Positions 1 through 6,924 of a stretch of 32,185 bases of DNA are shown in pieces (within the stretch, counting starts at the first letter, position 1; each line of letters begins with the position of its first letter). The stretch comes from a marine actinobacterium MedAcidi-G1 (GTDB taxonomy: Bacteria > Actinomycetota > Acidimicrobiia > Acidimicrobiales > MedAcidi-G1). Both the position numbers and the translations under genes were made by a program. The notes under the pieces were generated by a model. That model was given only the letters and a program-made list of their open reading frames with translations, was not told the origin of the DNA and searched no databases. The stretch spans positions 1-32,185 of the forward strand of contig JUEM01000019.1 of NCBI GenBank assembly GCA_000817085.1, in the 5' to 3' direction.

Positions 1-196
1 TGCCTAATGAAGGAGAAACAGCAGTAACCGCAGTCACGTTTTTGGAACCTAATGACTTAAGGGCCGCGGCGGCCAGTAGTGTCGAATCCACTCCTCCAGA
101 GAAAGCCACAATCACAGATTCGTATTTAGATAATGCATTCAGAAGTCGAGCAGATAGAGCTTCTAAGTTTTCACTTTCAACTTGTTCAACAGGCAT
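1..196 (-). CDS. larE: ATP-dependent sacrificial sulfur transferase LarE, N-terminal part (runs off the left edge)
   Basis: Reading leftward from an ATG at 196, an open frame continues to the window edge with no stop (65 codons). About 30 residues in, it carries a PP-loop ATP-pyrophosphatase signature, AFSGGVDST, preceded by a helix typical of the LarE N-terminus. LarE adenylates and sulfurates a nicotinic-acid-derived dinucleotide, giving up its own cysteine sulfur to build the nickel-pincer cofactor of lactate racemase and related enzymes. Only the ATP-binding start is visible, so the catalytic cysteine cannot be checked. The gene begins 9 bases after the bacterioferritin stop, so the two are probably cotranscribed. 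Other PP-loop enzymes (NAD synthetase, GMP synthetase, ExsB) are less likely because of the hydrophobic run just before SGGVDST and the LLAAAA that follows. Confidence 0.75.
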   Translation of the reverse strand, partial: MPVEQVESENLEALSARLLNALSKYESVIVAFSGGVDSTLLAAAALKSLGSKNVTAVTAVSPSLG

Positions 197-205
197 TGGA
201 TTAGT

Positions 206-643
206 TCAGGAAAAATCCCTTAGCATTTTTTGCAATTCCAGCTGGTGCTGTTCTTCGGTTGAAATATAATTTCTAGCAATCTCCTCAAGGAAAACCGACT
301 TATCTTCTACTAAGCCAAGCAAGTTCCTATAAAGAGATATAGCTTGCAACTCGTGCTCAAGACTCTCGCGCAGGATCGGTTCGATTCCATGATCAAATGT
401 CTCTTTCACTGAAGTAATTTTTGTTGAAGGGTGCCCTCCAAGGCCCGTAAGTATTTCGCCCATTTCTTGAGCGTGAAGTAAGGATTCCGTAGCTTGTGCT
501 TTCATAAACTCCACAAGAGGGAGTCGATGTGGTCCTGTAATCATCAATGAGTAATGGGTATATCTAACAACCCCTGAGAGTTCGGCTTCAATTATCGCAT
601 TTAACGCTTCAGCTAGATCCGTTTCATTAATATCAGAGTTCAT
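206..643 (-). CDS. Bacterioferritin-like ferritin-family protein
   Basis: A 145-residue four-helix-bundle ferritin-like protein, slightly shorter than typical bacterioferritin (about 158). Residues matching the di-iron ferroxidase site are E21, E53 or its neighbourhood, H57, E98, E130 and H133. The usual E-x-x-H of helix B reads E-S-L-L-H here, so the Glu sits one residue further from the His than in E. coli Bfr, and the heme-ligand Met of classical Bfr is not present at that site. Ferritin-family proteins store iron or detoxify Fe(II) and peroxide in the cytoplasm. It lies directly upstream of larE on the same strand and divergent from the M24 peptidase gene. The fold assignment is confident; true iron-storage activity is less so. 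Confidence 0.8.
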   Translation of the reverse strand: MNSDINETDLAEALNAIIEAELSGVVRYTHYSLMITGPHRLPLVEFMKAQATESLLHAQEMGEILTGLGGHPSTKITSVKETFDHGIEPILRESLEHELQAISLYRNLLGLVEDKSVFLEEIARNYISTEEQHQLELQKMLRDFS

Positions 644-768
644 ATAATAAACCTACTAAAGCAGCAGCATTCAGTGGGGATAGTCGCAAGTAAAATTCTT
701 CTGAGTAAAGCTTTAATTTTAAATTCACATACTCTTTTACTGAACGAATAAGTAAAGATGGGTGCGGA

Positions 769-1959
769 ATGACATACCTTGACCTTGCAAGAGGTTTTCC
801 AGAAGACGAGTTTGAAAAACGAGTTTTCAAGATGCAAAAGTTAATGCACGATAAATGTATTTCAGCTTTCCTAGTAACTACTGAACCGGAAGTGCGATAT
901 CTAACTGGTTTCCACACACCTTTCTGGCAAAGTCCAACAAGACCGTGGTTTGTAATCGTCCCACACGCAGGTAAACCAGTTGCTGTTATTCCCAGCATTG
1001 GTGAAGTTGCCATGAAAGAAACTTGGTTGGATGACATAAGGACTTGGAGCTCTCCAAATCCAACAGATGAAGGAGTTGTTCTACTCGGCGATACTTTGAA
1101 AGAAATTCTGGATGTAAGTTCAAACAGCTCAGGTGGAAATTTACAGATTGGTATTCCGATGGGAAATGAAACGCATCTAAGAATGCCTTTGATGGACTAT
1201 CAGAAATTGAAAGATGTAATAGCTCCACATACTTTTGTCGACGCGACAGAGATAATTCAATCTTTACGAATTATCAAGTCCGAGCGTGAAATTGAAAAGA
1301 TTTCCAAAATATGCAAAATCGTTTCTGAAGGGTTTGCAGAAATCCCAACTCTAATCAATACCGGAATGACAGAAAGAGAAGCTTTTCGTGCATTTAGAAT
1401 CAAACTTTTAGAACTGGGCGCTGATGAAGTTCCCTACCTGGTAGGAGCAACTGGTCAAGGCTTTTCAGACATAATTAAACAACCCAGTGATCGAATAATT
1501 GAACCGGGAGATCTAATAATGTTTGATACTGGTTCGACATATGACGGATATTTCAGTGATTTCGATCGAAATATGGCTTTTGATTTCACTACTGATGATG
1601 CAAACTCTGCCTACAAGATCGTATGGGAGGCAACAGAAGCTGCTCTCGAGGTAGCCCTACCTGGTAAAACCACCAGTGACCTCTGGCAAGCAATGGCATC
1701 AGTACTAGAAAGTGAGTCAATAAAAAGTGACTCTGTAGGCAGATTTGGGCATGGATTAGGTATGCAAGTAACTGAATGGCCATCAAATACAAAAAATGAC
1801 CGAACCGTTCTTCAAGAAGGCATGGTTCTAACCGTCGAGCCGAATCTCATATGGGGGCATGGTCATGTCATGGTTCATGAAGAAAATTTTGTTGTTCGAG
1901 GAGATGGGGTCGAATTGTTATCGACACGTGCGTGCCCAGAGTTAGAAATAATCTATTAA
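769..1959 (+). CDS. M24-family metallopeptidase (Xaa-Pro aminopeptidase / creatinase-like)
   Basis: A 396-residue protein with the two-domain layout of the prolidase/creatinase group: an N-terminal creatinase-type domain (about 20-160) and a C-terminal pita-bread domain (about 175-385). The five metal ligands are all recognisable: D253 and D264 (spaced as in prolidase), H328 in GHGLG, E357 in TVEPN and E371 or E372 in VHEEN. It should therefore bind two metal ions and hydrolyse a small peptide or amidino substrate. Members with this architecture include Xaa-Pro dipeptidases, ectoine hydrolases (DoeA) and creatinases, and sequence alone does not decide between them. No ectoine genes are nearby. 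The 3' end overlaps the convergent desaturase gene by 4 bases. The start is the first in-frame ATG after the intergenic region; the ribosome-binding site is weak. Confidence 0.85.
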   Translation: MTYLDLARGFPEDEFEKRVFKMQKLMHDKCISAFLVTTEPEVRYLTGFHTPFWQSPTRPWFVIVPHAGKPVAVIPSIGEVAMKETWLDDIRTWSSPNPTDEGVVLLGDTLKEILDVSSNSSGGNLQIGIPMGNETHLRMPLMDYQKLKDVIAPHTFVDATEIIQSLRIIKSEREIEKISKICKIVSEGFAEIPTLINTGMTEREAFRAFRIKLLELGADEVPYLVGATGQGFSDIIKQPSDRIIEPGDLIMFDTGSTYDGYFSDFDRNMAFDFTTDDANSAYKIVWEATEAALEVALPGKTTSDLWQAMASVLESESIKSDSVGRFGHGLGMQVTEWPSNTKNDRTVLQEGMVLTVEPNLIWGHGHVMVHEENFVVRGDGVELLSTRACPELEIIY

Positions 1960-2906
1960 CTCCATACGATTGGCGACTTAGCGCCTATAGCACGGCCTTC
2001 TGTTCTGACACCTTTAGCCGCTAGTTGTGATCCAATTACTTTCCATAATTTAGGAAGACGATAATGAGGGACCCGCGGGAATAAATGGTGTAGAGCGTGA
2101 TGGTCGTGACCTCTGATGAGTAAAGTTGAACCTGGAAATACTGCAACTCTGGTATCGACGTAACGTCCTTGATGATCAGCGGGATGATGCGGAAACCAAG
2201 CAAAAACAAGTATTAACCAGGCATTTGAAATCCTTGCAGGCAGATACCAAAGAAGAATCAAATCCCAACCAACTCCGAAAATTAAAGCAGCCAGCAATAT
2301 TGAATGCATTAAAACCCAAAAACGTAGCGCATACTTACCACTTCGAAGCTTCGTGGCTTTCGGTACTTCCGTATTCGCTTGATTGAGAAACACGTTGCGA
2401 ATTTTGTTAGGAAGAAAGCGAAAAGCTTTCTTAGAAAAAGCAAAAACAGGAGTAAACGTGCTAATAATTGCTATCCCCCACCATGAAATGGGGAGTTCTC
2501 TAATCGGGCCCTTTGTGTGATAATCAGGATCACGTTTAGGGTCATTCGTAAACGCATGATGCTGCATGTGTTGAATTCTGTGACTCCAATAATCGAATCC
2601 CAGTGGAACCGAAGAAATCGAACCAATCAAATCCTCACCCCAGCGATGCCGCGTATGCTTACCCCATATATTTCCATGAGTTGCCTCATGCAGCGGCATG
2701 TAAAAAGTCGTTGCAAGAATCGTATTACAGCACAATCCCAGCCAAAGTGGAATAACACCTATCATCCCGATTATTAAAATATAAATCCACAGTGCAAAAG
2801 AGACCAAGAACTCTATTACGATTCGGATCTCAAACTTGTCTCTAAATGGGCTAACTATAAGCCGCTCTTCTCTTTTCTCAATCTGCTTCGAAGAAAATTC
2901 AGTCAT
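1956..2906 (-). CDS. Fatty acid desaturase-family membrane di-iron protein
   Basis: A 316-residue integral membrane protein with histidine boxes of the membrane desaturase/hydroxylase superfamily: HEATH at 73-77, a cluster at H109, H113, H116 and H117, H240/H241 with H245, and H267-x-H-H-x-x-H-H ending at 274. Hydrophobic stretches at about 30-70 and 195-240 would be the membrane helices. These histidines bind the two irons that activate O2 for C-H oxidation. The last box, followed by LFPRVPHYRLP, is as in acyl-lipid desaturases and in CrtR/CrtW-type carotenoid enzymes, so the substrate may be a fatty acyl chain or a carotenoid. AGGTG lies a few bases before the ATG. A pair of overlapping inverted repeats lies 37-107 bases upstream of the start (see the separate entry). 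Confidence 0.8.
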   Translation of the reverse strand: MTEFSSKQIEKREERLIVSPFRDKFEIRIVIEFLVSFALWIYILIIGMIGVIPLWLGLCCNTILATTFYMPLHEATHGNIWGKHTRHRWGEDLIGSISSVPLGFDYWSHRIQHMQHHAFTNDPKRDPDYHTKGPIRELPISWWGIAIISTFTPVFAFSKKAFRFLPNKIRNVFLNQANTEVPKATKLRSGKYALRFWVLMHSILLAALIFGVGWDLILLWYLPARISNAWLILVFAWFPHHPADHQGRYVDTRVAVFPGSTLLIRGHDHHALHHLFPRVPHYRLPKLWKVIGSQLAAKGVRTEGRAIGAKSPIVWS

Positions 2907-2942
2907 GAGAGCACCTACATCTAATATTCTGCTGACAAAATA

Positions 2943-3013
2943 AGTTTAACTCTTCCCATTGTGTTGAGAGTTAACTGTTCATGAGAAAATACTTTTACCA
3001 ATCCAGAACAGTT
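2943..3013 (-). promoter_or_regulatory. Two overlapping inverted repeats between typA and the desaturase gene (candidate attenuator or terminator)
   Basis: On the minus-strand transcript, AACTGTTC (3013-3006) can pair perfectly with GAACAGTT (2980-2973). The last four bases of that arm also begin a second arm, AGTTAACTCT (2976-2967), which pairs with AGAGTTAAACT (2953-2943, one bulged A) and is followed by TATTTTG. The two hairpins share 2973-2976 and cannot both form in full. The second may be a weak intrinsic terminator for typA. The first may be an antiterminator in the leader of the desaturase gene. The complementarity is seen directly; the function is inferred. Confidence 0.4.
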
Positions 3014-3026
3014 CAAGAAAAAATAA

Positions 3027-4859
3027 TTAAATTCTTTCTTGTTTAACTTTTTTTAAATTACGTGCACGTTCGCCTGAATCCAGAATAGTTTTGCGAAGGC
3101 GTACGATTTTTGGAGTTATTTCTACACACTCATCTTCGGCTATGTATTCCAGAGCTTGTTCGAGTGAAAGTTTTCTCGGAGGTGTTAAACGCACGGTGTC
3201 GTCAGATGCTGCTGCTCTAACATTCGTTAGTTTTTTTTCTTTACATATGTTTACATCCATATCCTCCGCACGAGGATTTTCACCGATAATCATACCTGCG
3301 TAAACGTCATCGTTTGGAGAAACAAAAAGAGTAGTACGCTCTTGAAGATTTGTTATTGCGTGTCCTGTAACTGAACCTTTTCTATCAGCTACAACACTTC
3401 CGGTTTGTCGCAGTCTCATTTCTCCCATCCACTTTTCCCAACCACTAAATACGTGACTAAGAATGCCCGTTCCTCGAGTTTCCGTTAAGAATTCAGTTCT
3501 AAAGCCAATTAATGCTCGAGAAGCAACCACATAGTCAAGTTTCACCCATCCCATGCCATAGTTCTTCATTTCTTTCATTTGTGCACGTCGTTCACCAAGA
3601 AGCTGTGTGACGGCACCAACATGCTCCTCTGGAACCTCAATCGTCAGATCTTCAACTGGCTCGTGTAAATTTCCATCTATTTCTCTAAGTAGCACTGAAG
3701 GTTTACCGACAGTCATTTCAAATCCTTCACGTTTCATCGTTTCAACTAAGACTGCTAATTGCAGCTCTCCGCGACCTTGAACTTCCCAAGTATCTGGGCG
3801 TTCAGTTGGAATAACTCTGATAGCGACGTTGCCGACAAGTTCTTCCTCTAAACGAGCTTTGATCTGGCGTGCTGTTAATTTGTCGCCGTCAGCTCCAGCT
3901 ACAGGAGAAGTATTGACACCAATTGACATGGAAAGCGTTGGCTCATCAACAGAAATCACTGGCAAGGGACGTGGGTCTTCTATATCGGCGAAACTTTCTC
4001 CAATTGTCACTCCTTCCACGCCTGAAACATAAGCTATTTCTCCAGGTCCTGCTTCTTTGACATCTACTCGTGAAAGTGCTTCAGTTAAAGTCACAGTTCC
4101 AATTTTGACCTGCTGTATCGATCCGTCTGTCCTACACCAAGCAACGTTTGAGTTCTGTTCCAAAACACCGTTAACGACACGACATACCGCTAAACGACCA
4201 AGATAAGGGGATGAGTCTAAGTTCGTTACGTGAACTTGAAGTGCTGCATTCTCTTCACCACTAGGGGGCGGTACATTTTCGAGGAGGACTTCATAAAATG
4301 GATCCAGATTCGTTCCAGGGATTTCTGGGTCCAGTGTGGCAACTCCCAATCTCGCATCCGTGTAAATAATAGGAAATTCGATTTGAGATTCTGAGGCATC
4401 TAGGTCTAAAAAGAGTTCGTATATCTCATCTATCACTTCACTTATTCTTGCATCTGGCCTATCTATCTTGTTGATTACAACAACTATTGAGAGATCAGCT
4501 TCAAGCGCCTTGCGTAAAACGAATCGTGTCTGTGGTCTTGGTCCTTCCGCAGAGTCGACTAGTAATAAAACTCCGTCAACCATGGTTAAAGCCCGTTCGA
4601 CTTCACCACCAAAATCAGCGTGACCAGGAGTGTCAACAATGTTAATTTTGACGTCTCCATATTTGATTGCTGTATTTTTCGCAAGGATTGTTATCCCTTT
4701 TTCGCGCTCTAAATCCATAGAGTCCATTACTCTTTCCGCAACTTCTTCATTGCTGCGAAAAGCACCAGAATTTTTTAAAAGAGCGTCAATGAGGGTAGTT
4801 TTACCATGATCCACGTGCGCTATTACGGCTATATTTCTCAACTCTGGTCTTTTAAACAC
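3027..4859 (-). CDS. typA: Ribosome-associated GTPase TypA/BipA
   Basis: A 610-residue translational GTPase, the normal length for TypA/BipA. G-domain motifs are in order: G1 AHVDHGKTT (14-22), G2 region with EKGITI (53-58), G3 DTPGH (76-80) and G4 NKID (130-133). These are followed by an EF-G-like domain II, domains III and V, and the BipA-specific C-terminal domain near [18 protein letters not shown]. BipA binds the 70S ribosome at the EF-G site and assists 50S assembly, mainly in cold or other stress. It is cotranscribed in direction with the downstream desaturase gene, 120 bases apart. Nothing is missing or truncated. Confidence 0.97.
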   Translation of the reverse strand: MFKRPELRNIAVIAHVDHGKTTLIDALLKNSGAFRSNEEVAERVMDSMDLEREKGITILAKNTAIKYGDVKINIVDTPGHADFGGEVERALTMVDGVLLLVDSAEGPRPQTRFVLRKALEADLSIVVVINKIDRPDARISEVIDEIYELFLDLDASESQIEFPIIYTDARLGVATLDPEIPGTNLDPFYEVLLENVPPPSGEENAALQVHVTNLDSSPYLGRLAVCRVVNGVLEQNSNVAWCRTDGSIQQVKIGTVTLTEALSRVDVKEAGPGEIAYVSGVEGVTIGESFADIEDPRPLPVISVDEPTLSMSIGVNTSPVAGADGDKLTARQIKARLEEELVGNVAIRVIPTERPDTWEVQGRGELQLAVLVETMKREGFEMTVGKPSVLLREIDGNLHEPVEDLTIEVPEEHVGAVTQLLGERRAQMKEMKNYGMGWVKLDYVVASRALIGFRTEFLTETRGTGILSHVFSGWEKWMGEMRLRQTGSVVADRKGSVTGHAITNLQERTTLFVSPNDDVYAGMIIGENPRAEDMDVNICKEKKLTNVRAAASDDTVRLTPPRKLSLEQALEYIAEDECVEITPKIVRLRKTILDSGERARNLKKVKQERI

Positions 4860-4965
4860 TTCTCAAAGATAGAGGCAATTGGGTCGATAGGGAGTGAATG
4901 TGACAAATTGCATCTAAATGAACTAAAAATCACTTCTTTTAATTACTTTAGATTAGGAAGAAATC

Positions 4966-5328
4966 TTAATCGTCAGCAGTGACGCCGCACTCTAGTAATG
5001 CCTTGGTGTTAACCCACTCTAAGGTCAATATGTGGGTGGCTTCTAAATTTACTTTTGGAGCACATCCGGCTTCGTAAGCTTCTTGCCATCGAGTTGCACA
5101 AAGACACCATCTATCGCCAGGATTTAGCCCTGGGAAACCATTTCTCGGAGTAGATAGATCATTTCCTACAGATTTAGAAAAATCGAGAAATTCTCTGGTG
5201 GTAACAACACACACGGTATGAACACCATGATCATCAACACCGGTATTACAACAACCATCTCTGTAAAAACCCGTTAATGGTTCTGCGCTGCAATCGGTAA
5301 GTTCAGTTCCTAAGACATTAGTTGCCAT
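4966..5328 (-). CDS. DUF2237 family protein
   Basis: A 120-residue soluble protein of the DUF2237 family, recognised from NVLG-x-x-L near the start, GFYRDGCC, DxGxHTVC, the GDRWCLCA block and the ending TLEWV. It has several conserved cysteines (the CC pair, VCVV, and C-x-C in WCLCA), which suggests metal binding or redox chemistry, but the family has no established function that I know. An in-frame TTG at 5340 would add four residues. The ATG at 5328 is chosen because family members usually begin just before NVLG. It lies upstream of typA on the same strand, with a 106-base gap. Confidence 0.8.
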   Translation of the reverse strand: MATNVLGTELTDCSAEPLTGFYRDGCCNTGVDDHGVHTVCVVTTREFLDFSKSVGNDLSTPRNGFPGLNPGDRWCLCATRWQEAYEAGCAPKVNLEATHILTLEWVNTKALLECGVTADD

Positions 5329-5431
5329 TAAATTTTCCAATCGTCTAAATAAGAATAGCCAAAACTAAATAATGAAACCTGACAAAAGTTAATATTTTAC
5401 TAAAGCGATACTCACATTTATAAGATGTGGC

Positions 5432-5650
5432 TTATGCTACTGTCGGGCAAATTCCTGAGTTAGGTACACCCATTTGAACCAACCTGTTTACATAATTTTC
5501 TGTGGTTGAATTCCAAGAAACATCTTTAACTATTTCTGTTGAGATGTCTACTTCTACTGGAGTAGTACTTGCTGTGTTAGCTCCAGATACCAGACCGGCT
5601 GCGGCTAGTGCGAGTGTAACTGACATGAGTACTGCGGTGTATTTTTTCAT
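5432..5650 (-). CDS. Small exported protein of unknown function
   Basis: A 72-residue product with a clear Sec signal peptide: a Lys-Lys N-terminus, a hydrophobic core at about 7-20, and a likely signal peptidase I site near residues 23-26 (AGLVSGANTA). The mature part is only about 45-48 residues, mildly acidic, with one Cys near the C-terminus (GICPTVA). I recognise no family. It faces the 5773 gene across a 122-base divergent intergenic region that contains an ACGT half-site array, so the two may share regulation. With so short a mature region it could be a small periplasmic or surface peptide. Confidence 0.6.
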   Translation of the reverse strand: MKKYTAVLMSVTLALAAAGLVSGANTASTTPVEVDISTEIVKDVSWNSTTENYVNRLVQMGVPNSGICPTVA

Positions 5651-5697
5651 AAGTTAACTTTACTCACATCGTTTAATTCATAACTCGAAATGTGTTC

Positions 5698-5723
5698 CAC
5701 GTCATACGTGATAGGTGTCACGT
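5698..5723. promoter_or_regulatory. ACGT half-site array (candidate operator)
   Basis: Within the divergent intergenic region there are three ACGT half-sites in 26 bases. CACGT-CAT-ACGTG (5698-5710) is one dyad, and ACGTGA-N6-TCACGT (5706-5723) is a perfect 6-bp dyad overlapping it. It lies about 50 bases from either start codon, where a regulator could control both genes. Symmetry is seen directly; operator function is inferred. Confidence 0.4.
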
Positions 5724-5772
5724 AAGAGATAATTAAAGTCAGAATATTTTCTTCTTCTGTATATTTTTATAG

Positions 5773-6138
5773 GTGCATGTAGAAAATTTTGGCATTGTTG
5801 GGATATACGATGCTGAGGATGGTCTCACCGGAGAGCTTAAATATTTAGCTGGAAAATTATTTAGTAACAAAAGATGCGATCTTTGTGATGTGACTCACGG
5901 ATGGAATCCATTTGGAAAAAGAAAATGGAAGAAAGCAATAGAAAAGGAAAGTCTTAGCATCTCTTTGATACATAGAAACCAAGCTTCTGATCTTCATAAA
6001 AAAGTAGCGGGTTCCTTACCAGCAATAATTTGCAATACAAGTGGGAAATGGGAGTGTATTTTAAACAGCAGCGAACTTAAGAGACTAAAAAATAATCCGG
6101 AAGAAATAATTGAAATAATTAATAACTTCACGGATTAA
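5773..6138 (+). CDS. Conserved-looking protein of unknown function with a CxxC motif
   Basis: A 121-residue soluble protein starting at a GTG. An N-terminal strand (GIVGIYDAEDGLTGELKYL) leads into a C-D-L-C motif followed by DVTHG and WNPFGKRKWKKA, then a basic/helical middle and a short C-terminal helix rich in Asn, Glu and Ile. The CxxC-DxTHG block resembles a redox or metal site, but I cannot name a family with certainty. It has no signal peptide and no transmembrane segment. It is convergent with the cysteine hydrolase gene and divergent from the small exported protein. The start has a weak ribosome-binding site, and no ATG lies near in frame. Confidence 0.65.
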   Translation: MHVENFGIVGIYDAEDGLTGELKYLAGKLFSNKRCDLCDVTHGWNPFGKRKWKKAIEKESLSISLIHRNQASDLHKKVAGSLPAIICNTSGKWECILNSSELKRLKNNPEEIIEIINNFTD

Positions 6139-6187
6139 ATAACGATCATTGGTCCACTAAATCAGCTTTTTAATTGAGTATTTCAAC

Positions 6188-6868
6188 TCAGGAAAGTGCG
6201 TTTATGAATTGGTCTCTTTCTGCCGTAGCACCCAGTGGGTTAACCCTGAATGACTCAATCGTTGCGTCAGTGAGTTCTTCAAATACGTCTGCAACACAAT
6301 CGGTGAGCACCAGGCAGTCATAACCTCTATCATTAGCTTCTCTTATTGTGGAACTGACACAGCAACCTGCGGTAATTCCCATAATCACAAGTAGGTCTAT
6401 GTTGCGGCTACGTAGACGTAAATCAAGATCTGTAGCATAAAACGCTCCTTGACCTGGTTTGTCTATTACCCAATCATCCGAGTGTGGGTATACGGCTTCC
6501 ACGATGTCCCAACCCGGTTCTCCCTGTATCAACAAGCGTCCATAACGACCATTACGACCCATAGGGTGACCACGTTCAATTGCTCTCGAAACTTTCGTTT
6601 GTGGACAATCAGATAGATCAGGATGAAATCCTTCACGTGTGTGAATTACTTGAACACCTTTGTTTCGAGCTGTTTTTAAAACTTCAGCTACTGGCCCTAA
6701 AATAGAACTCAAGTGAGACGTATCTAGTCCTAAGTCAGCAAAATATCCATCTGAAGCACAGTAGTCAACTTGAAAATCAATACTTAATAGTGCGCATCGT
6801 TCGACATTAAATTCGCCAACTATTGGCCAAGGGTATTGTTCTGTCTTAATTTTTTCAGTCATTTGCAA
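6188..6868 (-). CDS. Isochorismatase-family cysteine hydrolase, biuret hydrolase-like
   Basis: A 226-residue amidohydrolase with the Asp-Lys-Cys triad of the family at D31, K137 and C170, and a TAGCCVSST nucleophile loop followed by REANDRGYDCLVL. Several stretches match biuret hydrolase (BiuH) as I remember it: YPWP near the N-terminus, HTREGxxPDLxD, GRxLIxGEPGWDI and IDKPGxGxFxATDL. Such enzymes hydrolyse biuret to allophanate. Close relatives act on ureidoacrylate, N-carbamoylsarcosine and other carbamoyl amides. No allophanate hydrolase or urea gene is present in the window, so the exact substrate is open. M3 is an equally possible start. It lies 56 bases downstream of the helicase gene on the same strand. 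Confidence 0.8.
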   Translation of the reverse strand: MQMTEKIKTEQYPWPIVGEFNVERCALLSIDFQVDYCASDGYFADLGLDTSHLSSILGPVAEVLKTARNKGVQVIHTREGFHPDLSDCPQTKVSRAIERGHPMGRNGRYGRLLIQGEPGWDIVEAVYPHSDDWVIDKPGQGAFYATDLDLRLRSRNIDLLVIMGITAGCCVSSTIREANDRGYDCLVLTDCVADVFEELTDATIESFRVNPLGATAERDQFINALS

Positions 6869-6924
6869 GTTTTACATTTAGATAAAAGTAAATCAAGGAG
6901 AAACTTATTCTTGATCAGAGATGT

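Noticed and set aside
633-1037. Leftward open frame overlapping the ferritin-like gene start and the M24 gene
   Set aside because: It lies antisense to the clearly conserved M24 gene and has no family-like pattern.
5413-5429. CACAT/ATGTG hairpin upstream of the small exported protein's stop
   Set aside because: Only a 5-bp stem with no T-run; it lies beyond the stop of the exported-protein gene but is too weak to call a terminator.
6175-6190. TGAGT/ACTCA hairpin between convergent genes at 6138 and 6188
   Set aside because: A 5-bp stem overlapping the stop codon of the hydrolase gene, with no U-tract.
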